Shown: piece by piece, positions 46,718-58,373 of the stretch
Layout: each line of letters begins with the position of its first letter
Position numbering within the stretch: the stretch's first letter is position 1
Origin: Holtermannia corniformis
Lineage: Eukaryota; Basidiomycota; Tremellomycetes; Holtermanniales
NCBI GenBank assembly: GCA_001599935.1
Contig: BCIJ01000023.1
Coordinates: 37,034 to 101,033, forward strand
Direction of reading: 5' to 3'
Length of the DNA: 64,000 bases
Translations under genes and position numbers: made by a program
Notes under the pieces: generated by a model
What the model saw: only the letters and a program-made list of their open reading frames with translations
Databases searched by the model: none
Told to the model about the DNA's origin: nothing

Positions 46718-49700
46718 TCAGAAAAAGCGCCAGTAAATGAACAGGATGATGAAGAAGCCGATTCCGCCGATCGGAGCCCATTTCCGCAGCAGCGCTTGCA
46801 GGTTGATGTTGCGTGCCGCTTTTCGGTATTTGGCCGACTCGGACCGGAGCGAGGTCGAGAGGTGGGACATGCCTGGGGTGGTCAGCGTGTGGCGCGGATA
46901 TGGATTGATGTGTAGCGTGTTGAGCTGCTCGAGCAGGGCAGGATGCCTGCTGCAGACACGCAGATTCCGAGGTGCTGTCTGATATGATGCAGATGTGTCA
47001 GAACGTGAAGCCGAGCTGATGCAGCGCTGATGACAACGCTAAGCGATCCCGCGGACCGGCATCCGTACTCGAGCGGGGCCTCGTGCTGCTCGTATGCTGC
47101 GTGACGCATCACCAACGACTGCTTTAAAATGGCGTCGCGGGGCACACGTTCGGCGCCCTGACAGCGGGATTTGCAGTCATAGACCAAGCATCGAGACAGC
47201 AGGTCATGCTTGGACAGCGCGGAGCTAACGCCGGGGAGAGGTACTTGCATGAGCCCGACATTGCTGGCATCGAGTATCGGTCCTCACAATTCAGCAAGTG
47301 CGTCCGCTGACGATCTCAGAGCCACACTCGGTGTGAATCAGCGCACCGACACCGGTCAAGCTGTCGCCCATGCGACGCTGCGTGAGCCAGCACGTGGCGG
47401 CTCTAGACAAGAGCGGTCCGGGATCAAGATAGTGATCTCCGATTGTGGTCGCTGTCACGCGTGATGCCTGGAATGTACAGCACACGATGTCACTGTACGA
47501 TCTGATTCCGGTACAGTGTTGCCGGGACTTCTGCGCTCGTTCGCGTGCGTTCTGCACTGGAATCCGAAGACTGCCAGAATCATGTAATCCGAACGCGGAT
47601 TCGCCTGCACAGCGCCCCCGGATCCCGATGCAGACCGCATATTACGATTCACGACTGCTTTTATTGTTGTAAGGTCTGCTTGCTGCTGAGCCGATGCGTC
47701 GCCACTCTGATGACTGATCTGGAGACAAAGCATCCTCTGTCCCAGCAGATCCATATCTGCAGCTCTCCTATGGCCGGAACAGTCCAACTGCGATGGGTAT
47801 CGGATGCGCCGACGTGCGGGCCATGGACAGAAGATGCGAATTGGGCATGTGGCATTTTCAAAGTGCAGCAAGCTATACGGCTGCTATACAGTGTCAAAAG
47901 CTATGTAGAGATCGCACCTCTACAGCCAATTGACGCCGCACAGCAGCCTGTGATGATTTGCGTGCAGCAGAGATCACGCTACGTGACCCGCAATGTGGCG
48001 ACGCCTTCGAAGAGAAGCTTCTTCGCCTGGCGCACAGGTATGCGGGTCAGCGTGCTCGTGCACAGCTGGCATGTCGGTGGATTGCGCGAGGTGCTGCAGA
48101 ACAAGCTAGCACCGGCAGTCGACTGGTGCGGCAAAGAATGCAAACACCAAGCGGCTATGTGTGGCAGGATCGAGAGACCTGATTCGGCCTCTTCACCATC
48201 ATCAACAAAGCGCGCAGCCAGCAGCATCACCGAGCCTCGTCCGCTCCGCCGTTTACGAGACGAGAGGTTGATCCGTTACCAGGCTGCGATCTGGTGCTAG
48301 GCATGTCTGGCTTGGGAAAGGACGGTCCATGGAGCTGAACGGCGCGGTTCGCGCGCACAGCAATGCAACAGACCTTGTCCGCACCTGGACAGCCTCATGG
48401 CTCGCGTCGGCCCACGGTGTTCGGTGACTGTGGCCCGTACAGACAGAGGTGATTGAGAGTTGACTAGAGTCGTCTCGTCTAGCTGATTCCGGTACGTCAT
48501 GAGCCTCGGTGTAGTCTCGCAGACACTAGCAGTGGACGCAGCAGTGTCGTGTCTCGCCCAATCGGCCTCTTCTCCATACAGTCTCCATCATCATGCAGCG
48601 GGCTGTGCGATTGACCCTGTATTCCGGGCACGGCGTGCGTGGGCTGAACCGTGCTCAGGATGATCTTTGCCATCCTGGCGCCGCGTTCGCTGCCCCACAC
48701 GGTCCAGAGACCGCGAGGCTAATCGGCTGACCGGCTGCAGGGCGCGGCTAGGATCAAGCAGGATCGCGGGACTTGGCCAAGCCCCATGCGCAAGGAAAAG
48801 TAGCCAGGGATGCTCTGAGGCCTACCTGGTCACAGCCTCGATCCGAATCACCACGGTGCTGATCAGACATTCAAGCGGGTCCCACCTCGATTCACCGCCA
48901 GTCGGCCCTCGTCCGCCAGCCAGTCGCACCAGAAAAGACACTCACGGTCCAAGCTATCACCTCGCCAGAGCAGATCCTCCATATTCTTCGTCATGATCCT
49001 CGTCACGTCCTGCAGATCTTCATTCAGGCGGTCGAGGTGGCCGCCCTGGGCGCCCGCGGCTGATGTCGTGGCTTGCGCGGTTCGCGTGTCGCGGTAGAGG
49101 CGGGTCGTTTTGCTGATGAATGTGTCTGGGCGGCGAGCGTTAGCAAGCGTGCTGTAAGGCTGTGTAGGATCCGCCTGCGCTGCGGGTAGACCGCAGAGTC
49201 GTGGGGGATCACCAGTACGCTATCTCGCCTGGGCGGCGCATGCGGCGTAAGGCAAGTCTGCCTTGCTGAGCGTGATCCGTAGTGCCGTGCCGTTTGGACT
49301 CGGTGGGATCTAGACAGGGTGGTGGATCACTGCACGATTGTGCGTAATCCCACGCATGATGTCTCGTTCGGATCGACCTGCCTAATCGCACCGTTTACTA
49401 GATCCCCCTTCTCATGAATCCCACCCCACTAGATCCCACCCCACCCTTTATTCTGCTAGATCCTTCCCAGAGCCCATGCCCACGGACCGCAAAGCGCATG
49501 CACGGTGCGCACTCACCAAAGCCCATGAAAGCGTACGGCCTCTGGGCCGCTTGGATCTTGCCCTCGTAGCTCCTCTGAAACTCTTTGCTGAGTTCATCGA
49601 GGTAGCTGAACGCGAGCTTGCGCGGGTACGAGCTGTCGCTGATGCAGAGGTAGACGACGTCGTGCGCGATGAGATAGCTGTGGGTGGTAGCGTCAGCGTT

Positions 49701-50091
49701 GGCGTTTGTGAGCTGGGAGGGAGAAGGGAGGGGGAGGGGAAGGACAAAGTGGGAGAGGACAGAGTGGGGACAGGACTGAGCGGGGAGAGGATTGGTTGGT
49801 GGAGTCTCGAATACGACAGCTGGCTGGCATTCGAGCACCCACTCGGCCGCCCGCTACTCACTGCAGCGTGTACGCGCCCGATTCAATACTGCAAGCCGGT
49901 TCAGACTGGGGCGTCAACCGCCTGAACACGAGCTTGGACTGTTGCTTGTATTCGACCAAAGCCTTTTCCGTCTGAACGGCGTCAGTCGGCCGTCTTGTCT
50001 GAATCACACGACAACGTACATCCTCGTCGTCTACACTCGCTGCGAGTGGGAGAGCGTCGTGCAGCCTGAAGATTGTCGTCGAGCGCACCAT
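46718..50091 (-). CDS. SEC22: R-SNARE Sec22
   Basis: Minus-strand exons 50020-50091, 49862-49971, 49517-49677, 48946-49125 and 46718-46872 sum to 678 bases and encode 225 residues, close to the family's usual length of about 215. The longin domain starts MVRSTTIFRLHDALPLA and includes HYLIAHDVVYLCISDSSYPR and AFSYLDELSKEF. The SNARE helix runs from HLDRLNEDLQDVTRIM through MEDLLWRGDSLDRMSHLS, with the zero-layer Arg in LLWRGD. The C-terminal anchor is GGIGFFIILFIYWRFF. Sec22 drives fusion in ER-Golgi transport in both directions. A 2,073-base intron separates the middle of the SNARE helix from the membrane anchor; other introns are 391, 184 and 48 bases. Confidence 0.94.
46873..48945 (-). other. 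Giant last intron of SEC22
   Basis: The intron is 2,073 bases, with donor gtgagtgtc on the minus strand and an acceptor ending ccccag. It joins as GDSLD|RMSHLST. Unlike most giant introns here it is the last intron, not the first. Confidence 0.85.
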
Positions 50092-50853
50092 GGTTGTTGA
50101 TGAGCAGCACAAGAGCGGGATCGATGCTGAGCTGGCGGTGGCGTCACGTGACCATCCGGTGTGAGTAGGTAGAAACTGCAGCGGCCGTCCGGTCACTGTC
50201 TGTGTGCGCTTCAAGATCGTACAAGAGTGCACACAGCTGCTTCCAAGGACACACTGCACTTTTGCAGCGAAAGACAGTCGTTGCTGGATGCTGCCGGGTC
50301 ACTGTGGCAGGACTACTGCAGCCGACACCAGTGGTACCTTTGCAAGCTGCGTGTGGGCAGTGGTTGAATACTTGGCAATGCATTTCAGCTACTTTGTGAG
50401 CGGGATCCAGCTGCTCGGTTGCCTGCTGGCTCGTTCCGTGCTGCCAGCCGGTCGTCAGTGCCACAACCAGGTCCTAGCACCACGGTGACATCACTGTGCT
50501 ATGAGCGCTAGCAACTGTCTAGCAATCGCTAGCAACGCCCAACTACAACGTGGGGCAGCTGTGCCAACGTCGACCGTCAGCTTGCTCGTCTCTTTTCACC
50601 ACCACATCAACCTCTTGCAAGCATACAAACAGCATAGAACATACAGGCGAGAGCGTGTCTCCAATCAATCACATTGCATACCGCGAAACAGCCGATTCCG
50701 GTCGTCATCCACACCCCGAGCTGGCATCGTAAGACGGCAGTGTATCATCACCCGCACCATCTCCAAGTGTGTGATCCACAGTCGGGAGCGTAGACAAGCA
50801 CTGACGCCACCGTAGGGCCTGATGCATCGCAGTCGCTCACACCTTTGGTCGAG
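50092..50853. promoter_or_regulatory. Bidirectional upstream region, SEC22 / NEM1-like
   Basis: 762 bases between divergent starts. No recognisable gene or repeat. It is long for this compact region. Confidence 0.45.
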
Positions 50854-53651
50854 ATGAACACGCTACACCTCGTCGACCGTTTGTTGACGAGGCGGTCGCG
50901 TCTCCCGCGGTCGGCAGCGGCAGCGGCTGCATCACCATCACCATCGACACTCACATCACCAACAGCATCAACCTCGCAAGCAGCATTAGCATCAACCTCG
51001 ACACCACCCCCATCAACGCTCTCATCACTCCCCCCGCGCCGCCGACCGGCCCCAACCCCATCTCCGACACCGACCTCCCAACCACTCCTCTTGAAACTCT
51101 TCACGACCCTCTGGGCGCTCTTACTCTCCTTCTGGCGCAGCGTCGTCGGCGAGACACGCGCCGAGAGGAGATCAAGAAGACGCCAACGTCAACGCCGGCG
51201 CCGCGTCCAAGGCCAGCAACACAGCGCGGCCGTCACCGTCAGTGAGACAGAGGACGAATGGGTCGAGCCCGTCACTCGTGCGGACTTGGGATCGGGATCA
51301 GAGACGGAACGAGAGGACCGAGGGCTGAGTTTTCGATTACGCTCGGCCCCAGTCGGTGCAGGACCGGTGCGCACCGCGCCGTCGACTCGGTTCGGACCGC
51401 TGCCCAGACCGTCTTCAATCTTGACGAATGGGAATCGGAACGGTCTCGGCAGTGTATCCCTCGACGCCGCTAGCACCCACAGCAATGGCTACACCACCGC
51501 CAAACTCCTCCCCAACCCCCTCCCTCACACCGCTCTAGACGCCTCTATCCCCTCCACCAGCACCACTACCACTCGCGCACCCTCCACCATCCGCCAGAAA
51601 ACACCGTTCCACCTCCGCAAAACCCTGATCCTAGACCTCGACGAGACGCTCATCCACAGTACCTCGGCCCCGTCGCGAAGAGGCGCGGGCGCGGGCGGCG
51701 GTAGAGGCCGCGCAGAGGGGCATACAGTTGAAGTCGTGCTAGGAGGCAGGAGCACGGTGTATCATGTTTACAAGCGGCCGTTTGTGGATCATTTCTTGAA
51801 AAAGGTGCGTCCGGCGAGCGTGCGTGCAGAGTTTGCGTAGCATGCCGAGCGGCAGACTGCTGCTTGGCCTCGAGCTGCTGCTACGGATGCGTAGAGACGC
51901 GTGGCGCGGTGCAGCGTCGGCGTACGAACAGGATCAGACGGATGGTTTGCACTTGGATCATTGTCGTACGCCGTCGTCCCCAAGCCCCCTCCATACAATC
52001 ATACTTTACAAATGGCAGAGCTGACCATCTGTCTTCTCCCTTGCCTCCCTCCCTCCCTCCCTCCCTCCCTCTCCTGCCTCTGACCTGTCCTCTTACCTAC
52101 CCACCCACCTCCCTCGCTACTCACCCCCCCCCCCACACACGCTCAATCACTACTCTCCCACACAGGCAGCATCATGGTACACGCTCGTCATCTTCACAGC
52201 CTCCATGCCGGAATACGCCGATCCCGTCATCGATTGGTTGGATGGCGGGAGGGGACTGTTTGGCAAGAAACTGTATCGCGAGGTGAGTAGAGCGTGTGCG
52301 CGGCCACGATGGTGTTGTTTAGAGTGATCAGCGGCGCCCAGAGGTTGTTTCGGCCGTCTGGGTCGCTCGGCACGGCGGCGCCTAGGCCCAAGAGTGGTTT
52401 GAGTTGCGCGCTGCCCCGCGGGCCATGGGGTGGAATGTATCGAGCTGCACGCGCTGTCCTCGCTGCGCGCACAGTTGAGAATGTTTCACCCGCCTTGGCG
52501 GCGAACTTGCCCGGCACGCTGCGGGCCTTGTGATTTTGTTGGACGTAGCGTTACCGTGCGTGCCGTGCTGTCCGCGCCATGTCCTTCCGCAGCGCGCTCA
52601 GAGGCGCTGTGGCGGGTCGCGTACGCGCCGTGCTGCACAGCGCGCGCAAGGTGATGTAGAGTGGTGACTGCACTGTGCGCACAGTTGCGAGTGCACTTTA
52701 CCCGCCTAATCGGCGACATGGGTCCAGGCGCGCGCGGCGAGAGGTCGTCTGATGCAGTATGTGCACTTTGCTATAACGCGTACAGTGAGATTGTGGTGGC
52801 GTGTCGAACCAGCAGGATCATGAGCTGTAGCCCTCGAGACCGGGATCGTTTGCTCACACCGGCATCCCAACCTTCCTACTTACGGAGATTTGCGAGGTGA
52901 GGAACTATCGTGCCGTTGCAACGGCACGGTATTTCGTGCAGCAGCAGCCTGCTGCTTGGCACGCCGCGCCCTTCACTAGACTTTGTCCTTTCGCAGCGAC
53001 CATCCACCTCGCGCCAGCACTGACACCCCCAGTCATGCTCGCTCCAGCCCAACGGCTCGTACATCAAAGATCTGACACTAGTCGACGACGACCTCTCGCG
53101 CGTGTGCTTTATGGATAACTCGCCGATCAGCTACAGCTGGCATAAAGGTGAGTCGAGCTGCGGGTGGTGGTCGTTGGCTCGGCTCGGCTATGCACTTGCC
53201 GGGATCCGTCGCGCATGAGTCGCGCGGTGGGTTAGAGTGGACGTAGCTCATCGTGTCCCGTTGAAGATTGACGGGCGGGGTGTTTGCGCTGTGGTGTGGC
53301 TCTGGCAGATCGCCAGCACTTGCGAGGCCTGCACCGCCCTGCGCATGAGACCCCGCAAGCCGTCCACATGGCGGATCCATCTGTGTCCACCGAGCCAGCC
53401 GTACGTGATGTGCGACCATCATTCGTCGATCTGATGTCGGGTGCATGCTCCTCGTAGCTGCTAGCCACTCGTCGCACCGAGCGCACCATCCAACCCCACC
53501 ACCACTCGCTGACACCCCAGACAACGCCGTGCCGGTCGAAGGCTGGACATCCGACCCAAACGACGAAGCGCTGCTCGACCTCTTGCCTGTGCTCGACAGT
53601 CTGAGGTTCACGAGCGATGTGCGCCATGTGCTGGGCATCCGAGGGTTCTGA
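50854..53651 (+). CDS. NEM1: Nem1-like FCP1/SCP-family phosphatase (CTDNEP1 homologue)
   Basis: Exons 50854-51804, 52166-52282, 53033-53147 and 53521-53651 sum to 1,314 bases and encode 437 residues. A Ser/Ala/Pro-rich N-terminus is followed by a hydrophobic segment ([17 protein letters not shown]) that fits membrane association. The HAD-type active site is [13 protein letters not shown], with both catalytic aspartates present. Further blocks are [31 protein letters not shown] and [20 protein letters not shown]. Nem1 with Spo7 dephosphorylates the phosphatidate phosphatase Pah1 at the nuclear envelope/ER, switching lipid flow to triacylglycerol. A disordered insert with many Arg lies between helix and phosphatase domain. 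All three introns are large for the region (361, 750 and 373 bases). Confidence 0.93.
52030..52140 (+). repeat. CCCT/CT-rich tract and poly-C run in NEM1-like intron 1
   Basis: A ccctccctccct array near 52045-52075 is followed by a run of about 13 C near 52123-52136, within the 361-base first intron and upstream of its acceptor. It could act as a strong polypyrimidine element and is a likely place for sequencing slippage. Confidence 0.8.
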
Positions 53652-54057
53652 GATGCATCGATGCGGGGGGATCGTGCGCCTATTTGCGCGCCTATACCGT
53701 ACAGGCTCGCTAGCTGAGGAGCCTATTCCGTCATGCGGCCAGAATTCGCCACTGGTGCAGCAATGGATCAGCTTTGAGCTGTCGTAACACAACATCTCTA
53801 CGATCCCTCGTCTGCTGGCAGCTGGCAGACGAACGGTCGAGCAGCTTGGTCACGGCGGAGCAAAGGATGACCGTGCGCTGCACAGACCTGCGTCCGCGTC
53901 CGCGTCCGCCTGCGACGGAAAGGAGGCCCCTGTCGACTGCGGGCAACGGAAGCTTGTGCCATAGCGTCTCTTATAGACGTGGGCAGAGCCAGCCGTCTCT
54001 CCCACTGCCGTCTTTTCCACTGCCGTCTCTTCCACTCATCCTCATCTTATTCTCAAC
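53652..54057. other. Intergenic region
   Basis: 406 bases between same-strand genes. No ORF or motif was recognised. Near 53990-54040 there is an imperfect repeat of tcttttccactgccgtctc, probably the pyrimidine-rich leader of the next gene. Confidence 0.45.
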
Positions 54058-54699
54058 ATGGTTATCCACCGCAAGATGACCCCGTGCCGCTCTCGATTGG
54101 ACCATCTTGATGTGAGTGTACCCAAGACCCGTCGCAGCTGGCTGTCCCTGCGCGCCCGCAGACATTGCCGGGATGGCAGGTCCACATCCTGTCCACCTTG
54201 ACGCAGGACGTGCCAATTGATCCCATCGTGAGCCGGCTGCTTTGTAGTGCGCATGGCTGTCAGCTGACGTGCCCTCAGGAATATACCTACGAGCCGGCAA
54301 CTGGGGGCCAGGCTCTTGTCTGGCGTGGTTTTATTATCGACGAGGGCGTTGTCGATCAGACTGTTGCTCTTTTTACCGCCCTGATGCGGTTTGCAACGGC
54401 CCAGGCCTGGTCCGACATCTCGAGTGTGAGTACGCTGGGGGACCGCAACTTGTGCACCGGCTGAGTATTTGCAGGAAACCTCCGCTACTCCCGCATGGTC
54501 TACCCCTTCTCGCGGGGTGCCGTCGCCGTCGCCCGCTTGGTCGCTGCACACTCCCCTGGCAATGTCGCCGAACCTCCCTCCCGCCCCTCCGAGCTCACTC
54601 GACCCGTTCTTCAGGCGTCAGGCCCCTGGCTCGCCCCGCACTCCCTCTCACCCTCCCAAGAAGGTTCCCGGCGCCGCTGCCGGCGCGGCGCGCGACTGA
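54058..54699 (+). CDS. Hypothetical 163-residue protein
   Basis: Four exons (54058-54111, 54162-54227, 54279-54425, 54475-54699), each a multiple of three, encode MVIHRKMTPCRSRLDHLD, then TLPGWQVHILSTLTQDVPI, YEPATGGQALVWRGFIIDEG and a Ser/Pro-rich tail ending KKVPGAAAGAARD. The splice signals are typical of the region, which supports a real gene. The acceptor before TLPGW has an in-frame alternative 24 bases earlier. No family was recognised, and there is no signal peptide or membrane helix. Confidence 0.6.
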
Positions 54700-54777
54700 G
54701 CGGTTATGGATGCAGACGCTGAATGGACGTGGCTTTGTACATAGCTCGCGAGTATCGACACGCATCTCCTGCTGTCA

Positions 54778-56145
54778 CTACCTTCCGACACTGAGGATGA
54801 CGCCTTTGCTCCTCGCGAGAACTTGCCGTAGCTGACGTCCGGCATCCACTGTTCCGGCTCCCTCGCCTGCCATCCGCTCGCCGCACTCCATGACGCTGGC
54901 GCTTCTCTTCCGTACCAACGATTCATGCACCGTCGCCGTTAGCCCCTCGCCTGCATCACCCGCCTGCTCATGTCCGGAGCTCTTGCACTGAGCCACACCG
55001 GCATCGGTGGCTGCTGCCTTGCGGCGTCGAGTGATGACAGTGGGAGGAGCATCAGGCGAGCGCGAGGACGGATCTGGGTGGGACAGCATGGCCTGGCGGA
55101 TGGAGATCTGCTGTGACGAGGCCGACGGCGGCATGAACTGCTTGACGGCGCCAGGAGGCAGGTTGAGAGCGGTGAGCTGGTGCGGCTGGGCAGATGGCGA
55201 GGCGCCTGGGTCGACGCGCGGTGCGGGCTGGTGTGTGTGAGCAGGGTGAGGCTTGTCGCTGGCGAGGGGTAGGGCGACGCCTGGCGGAGCGACGGCCTCG
55301 AAGTGGCTGGGACTAGACGAGGAAACGTCGTGCTCGTGCGCAACGAGGTGGCCAGCCTCGGACACCGTCAGCCCTGTTGTGGGCGAGATGACGGCAAAGT
55401 GGACATCTTGCAGCGGTGTGAAGCCATCGGCGACATGGTCTTGGACAACGGCGGCGAGCTTGACGCCAATGTACGTCTTGTTGTGCCATACAACGTCGAA
55501 GCAGCACTCGGTCGGTTCCTCGGCGGTCGCACAGCGAAGGCAGCTTTCAAGCTGGACGAGGCAATCGGTGGGAGGGTGAGTGCCGAGGTGGATGCAGGGC
55601 GCGTTGGTGTGTCGGCACGACTGGCAGCGGATCGTCGAGCTGGTCCAGGCGTCAGTCATCGGTGGACGAGCGCAGGGCACGACTCACACGTAGCTGTACG
55701 CTGGGAGGACGAGGCTTGCCGATGCAACCTCGAGTTTGAGCCCATCGCACCACTGAGCGAGCTGAGAGTACGGCGGCTCGACCAAGACGTCCTTGCTCAC
55801 GAAACTGAACGGAGCTTGGACGATGCCGGGCCAGTTTCCGAGCCGGTCTGCGAATTGACGATATACCTCGGTTGCCTCTTGGATCCAAGTGATCCTACGC
55901 AGCAGCGGGAGGAGCCTGGCGAAGCGAGGATGCATGGTCGGGGACGAGAGCCAGGATGGGAGCACATACGGGTCCGGGAGCTCGGCGGGCATGCTGTAGA
56001 CGGCCTCGACCATACCGACGGGAAACGGCGCATAGTAGCCGCTGTAGCCAAACGCCGCCTGGTCCTTGGTTGATGCGTACTGTGCGATGAGTGCTGCGAG
56101 TCCCTCGCTGCTTCGCTTGGATCGCCGCGCCGTATAGGATGACAT
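54778..56145 (-). CDS. Uncharacterised Cys-rich protein, 439 residues
   Basis: Two exons (55688-56145 and 54778-55639) sum to 1,320 bases. The first half is helical (MSSYTARRSKRSSEGLAAL, WIQEATEVYRQFADRLGNW). At the splice junction begins a cysteine cluster: IRCQSCRHTNAPCIH, DCLVQLESCLRCATAEEP, TECCFDVVW. Its C-x2-C-x6-C and C-x2-C spacing recalls zinc-cluster regulators of basidiomycetes, but it sits mid-protein and is not a standard Zn2Cys6 array. The second half is Pro/Ser-rich with a basic patch (TRRRKAAA) and probably disordered. A nuclear zinc-binding regulator is an inference. Its start is 400 bases from the divergent Fic-like gene. Confidence 0.72.
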
Positions 56146-56545
56146 GGTCGATGTTGGTGCTGACGGGGAATGCATGTGGACGAGCTCATCGCCGGCTGCT
56201 AAGCCAACGTTCGCCAGCCAGTGCATCAACAACTGATCATCACAGCCGATCGTCATCACTGCCCGAGAGCATCCGTGCTTGGACACCCCGGCGTTCAGCG
56301 GAAAGGCGACGTTTCGCTTGGTCCACCAACTTGTTACATCCTCACCGTTCGACACTGCTGAACATGAGCAGATCATAGCGTCCTTGACGCCAAAAAGCCC
56401 ACAAACGACTTGGCCGGCTACCTTTCACGCCCAGCCGGTCGAGTCAGTGATCCTGAGTCGACTCGGGCGGAATGCTGACGTGGACGAACAGTCCTCTTCT
56501 GCTACAACACGCACGCTCACCCACACCATCCACCAGGACAGTAGC

Positions 56546-57565
56546 ATGTACGCTGGCGTGGTTGGCATCACCGAGTATCTGACAGCTCGCAGGTCCATCA
56601 CGCTAGAGCCCCCCTCGCACCCCAACCCTCCAGCCGAACCATCATCAGCAGGCACCAGCGCCAGCACCGACATCATGTCTCCTCTATTCCCCGAAAACCC
56701 CCACATCGCGACCCAGTTCATCTCCCTCGACGCTCCTCAACTGTACCAAGCGAACCTCCTTTACGGCCATCAAATTCGGCACGAGCTCTTGCCCTTTGAA
56801 ACGGTCTGGGTCGGTCGTGGTGCTGAAGACGCTTTGAGGCTGTTGCAGGTTAACAGGCTAGTGACTGGGGGTGTGACGACGGGTGATCAGCCGTCGGCGT
56901 ATCAATCGCCGCTCAAGATGCGCGTTATGGAAGAGGAGAGCACGATGAAGCCAATGGCGCTCGTCGGCCTCGAGCGTAGTGGCCAAGACGTGCCGTGGTG
57001 TGGACTGATTCAAAGGAAAGAGGTATGTGATTCACAAATATCGTGCGATGGCTGCTCACGCTCCGTGCAGTCTGTCAAAGCAGCCGTCGCTCGTGCAGCA
57101 GCTCTCGCGGCGAGGATCAGAATCAGTCAGCGGTTCCACGACGGGAACCACCGCACGGCCCTTTGTGCCGCCGTCGTCAGCCTCGCCGAGGCAGGGCTCG
57201 TCACGACATCTACGTTCAACCCGCATGTCGCGTATATTCACCTGAGCCAGCGACGCCATCTTGACAACGACAGCAACACGCTTGTTGGTGCCGCCGTCGA
57301 AGCATGCGAGCGCGACACGCGCCAGTACCTCGCCAAGCACGTCAAGCCGGGGATCCCGACCGCCGCTTACCTCGAGCGGTCCTTCTTCGAAATGGCCAGC
57401 GTCGCGGCCACCAACGCCCGCGTCCAAGCGCTCGCGGCCGAGTTGTCTCGCCTGTTGGCCTGGAAAGACAAGCAGTGCTTCTGGAAACGCCTTGACACGA
57501 CGCACGCCGGGCGTAGTCTCAAACTCGAGTACGTGCGGACATGGGGACCGTTGAAGCCAGGGTGA
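56546..57565 (+). CDS. Fic/Doc-fold (fido) protein, copy 1, catalytic-position His replaced by Gln
   Basis: Exons 56546-57022 and 57071-57565 encode 323 residues from MYAGVVGITEYLTARRS. The frame stays open upstream to 56279 without an ATG. The block LRLLQVNRLVTGGVTTG is shared with copy 2. The Fic core motif reads RISQRFHDGNHRTALCAAV, aligning to the Fic/Doc signature HxFxDGN(K/G)R(T/S). Phosphate-binding D-G-N and Arg remain, but the catalytic His position holds Gln. Fic enzymes AMPylate or otherwise modify hydroxyls; Doc phosphorylates. The DGNxRTAL form is closest to the Doc branch. Loss of the His suggests altered or no transferase activity, unless the alignment is shifted. The intron (48 bases) sits 17 codons before the motif. 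Confidence 0.8.
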   Translation: MYAGVVGITEYLTARRSITLEPPSHPNPPAEPSSAGTSASTDIMSPLFPENPHIATQFISLDAPQLYQANLLYGHQIRHELLPFETVWVGRGAEDALRLLQVNRLVTGGVTTGDQPSAYQSPLKMRVMEEESTMKPMALVGLERSGQDVPWCGLIQRKEVCDSQISCDGCSRSVQSVKAAVARAAALAARIRISQRFHDGNHRTALCAAVVSLAEAGLVTTSTFNPHVAYIHLSQRRHLDNDSNTLVGAAVEACERDTRQYLAKHVKPGIPTAAYLERSFFEMASVAATNARVQALAAELSRLLAWKDKQCFWKRLDTTHAGRSLKLEYVRTWGPLKPG

Positions 57566-58349
57566 GTGAGTGCGTTGAACGAGTGTAGCCAGGTCGCTGA
57601 CATTCGCAAGCCGCAAAGCTGTGCGACGGTACCGGCCTCGTTTCTAGCTGCCATCGTTCCCCGTCACGACACTTGTACAGTAACGACTGTGATGACTGCG
57701 ATGTACTCGTGTGATAAATACTGCTTGGATCGACCACAGCAACCCGACTTTGTCTTTGTCTTGGCTACAAGTCTACGTCCGCGTCCAATCCCTAGTCTCT
57801 ACCTCGACCTTTATCGTGCTCTGGCTGTGTGAATTGTGAGCGACGGCTGACGTGAGCCCGCTGCTCCGACATTGACACACCGCCAGCTTCACCCCACCCT
57901 CAACTCCGAGTTCGAACTCCCAGTGCAGCTCTCTGCCGAGTCGTGCAATGGCACGCTCGGCTACATCCACCGGCGGAGAGCCACCGCGCGAATGTTGTAG
58001 TGCTCCGCTCTTTCGTCGATCATCGAGTCCCGTCACCCCGATCTCCGCGGCATGAACAGGCATTCGCTGATCTCACTCCCCGTCCAAACGGGCTATCGCC
58101 TTCTCTCGGCGACGTCCTCACACAGTACATGTGGTGCTGTTGAGTTCCCCCGAGCTCGTGTACTCATGACTTTGACGGATCTGTTCATTCACGTGCCATA
58201 ACCACAGGGAAATCGGTCGCCTTTGCGAGGCGCGTGCAACTCGATGACAGTATTATTGACAGCGGCTTTACAATCTCGTATACCCTTGGACAACATCTCA
58301 CCACTCTCAAGCAAGCGCCACACCACCCACGCTCTACGGTTGAATACGC
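57566..58349. other. Gap between Fic copy 1 and the AspRS pseudogene
   Basis: Nearly 800 bases with no recognised coding block. It may hold deleted or scrambled 3' flank of the pseudogene. Confidence 0.45.
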
Positions 58350-58373
58350 CTACGGTCGAATACGCCTACGGTC
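58342..58373. repeat. Two-copy 16-base tandem repeat
   Basis: The unit gaatacgcctacggtc occurs twice head to tail. It overlaps the 3' end of the aspartyl-tRNA synthetase pseudogene, so it is probably a recent slippage duplication in non-constrained DNA. Confidence 0.9.

Noticed and set aside
47545..48300. 251-codon plus-strand ORF within the SEC22 giant intron
   Set aside because: No domain recognised, antisense to a well-supported intron.
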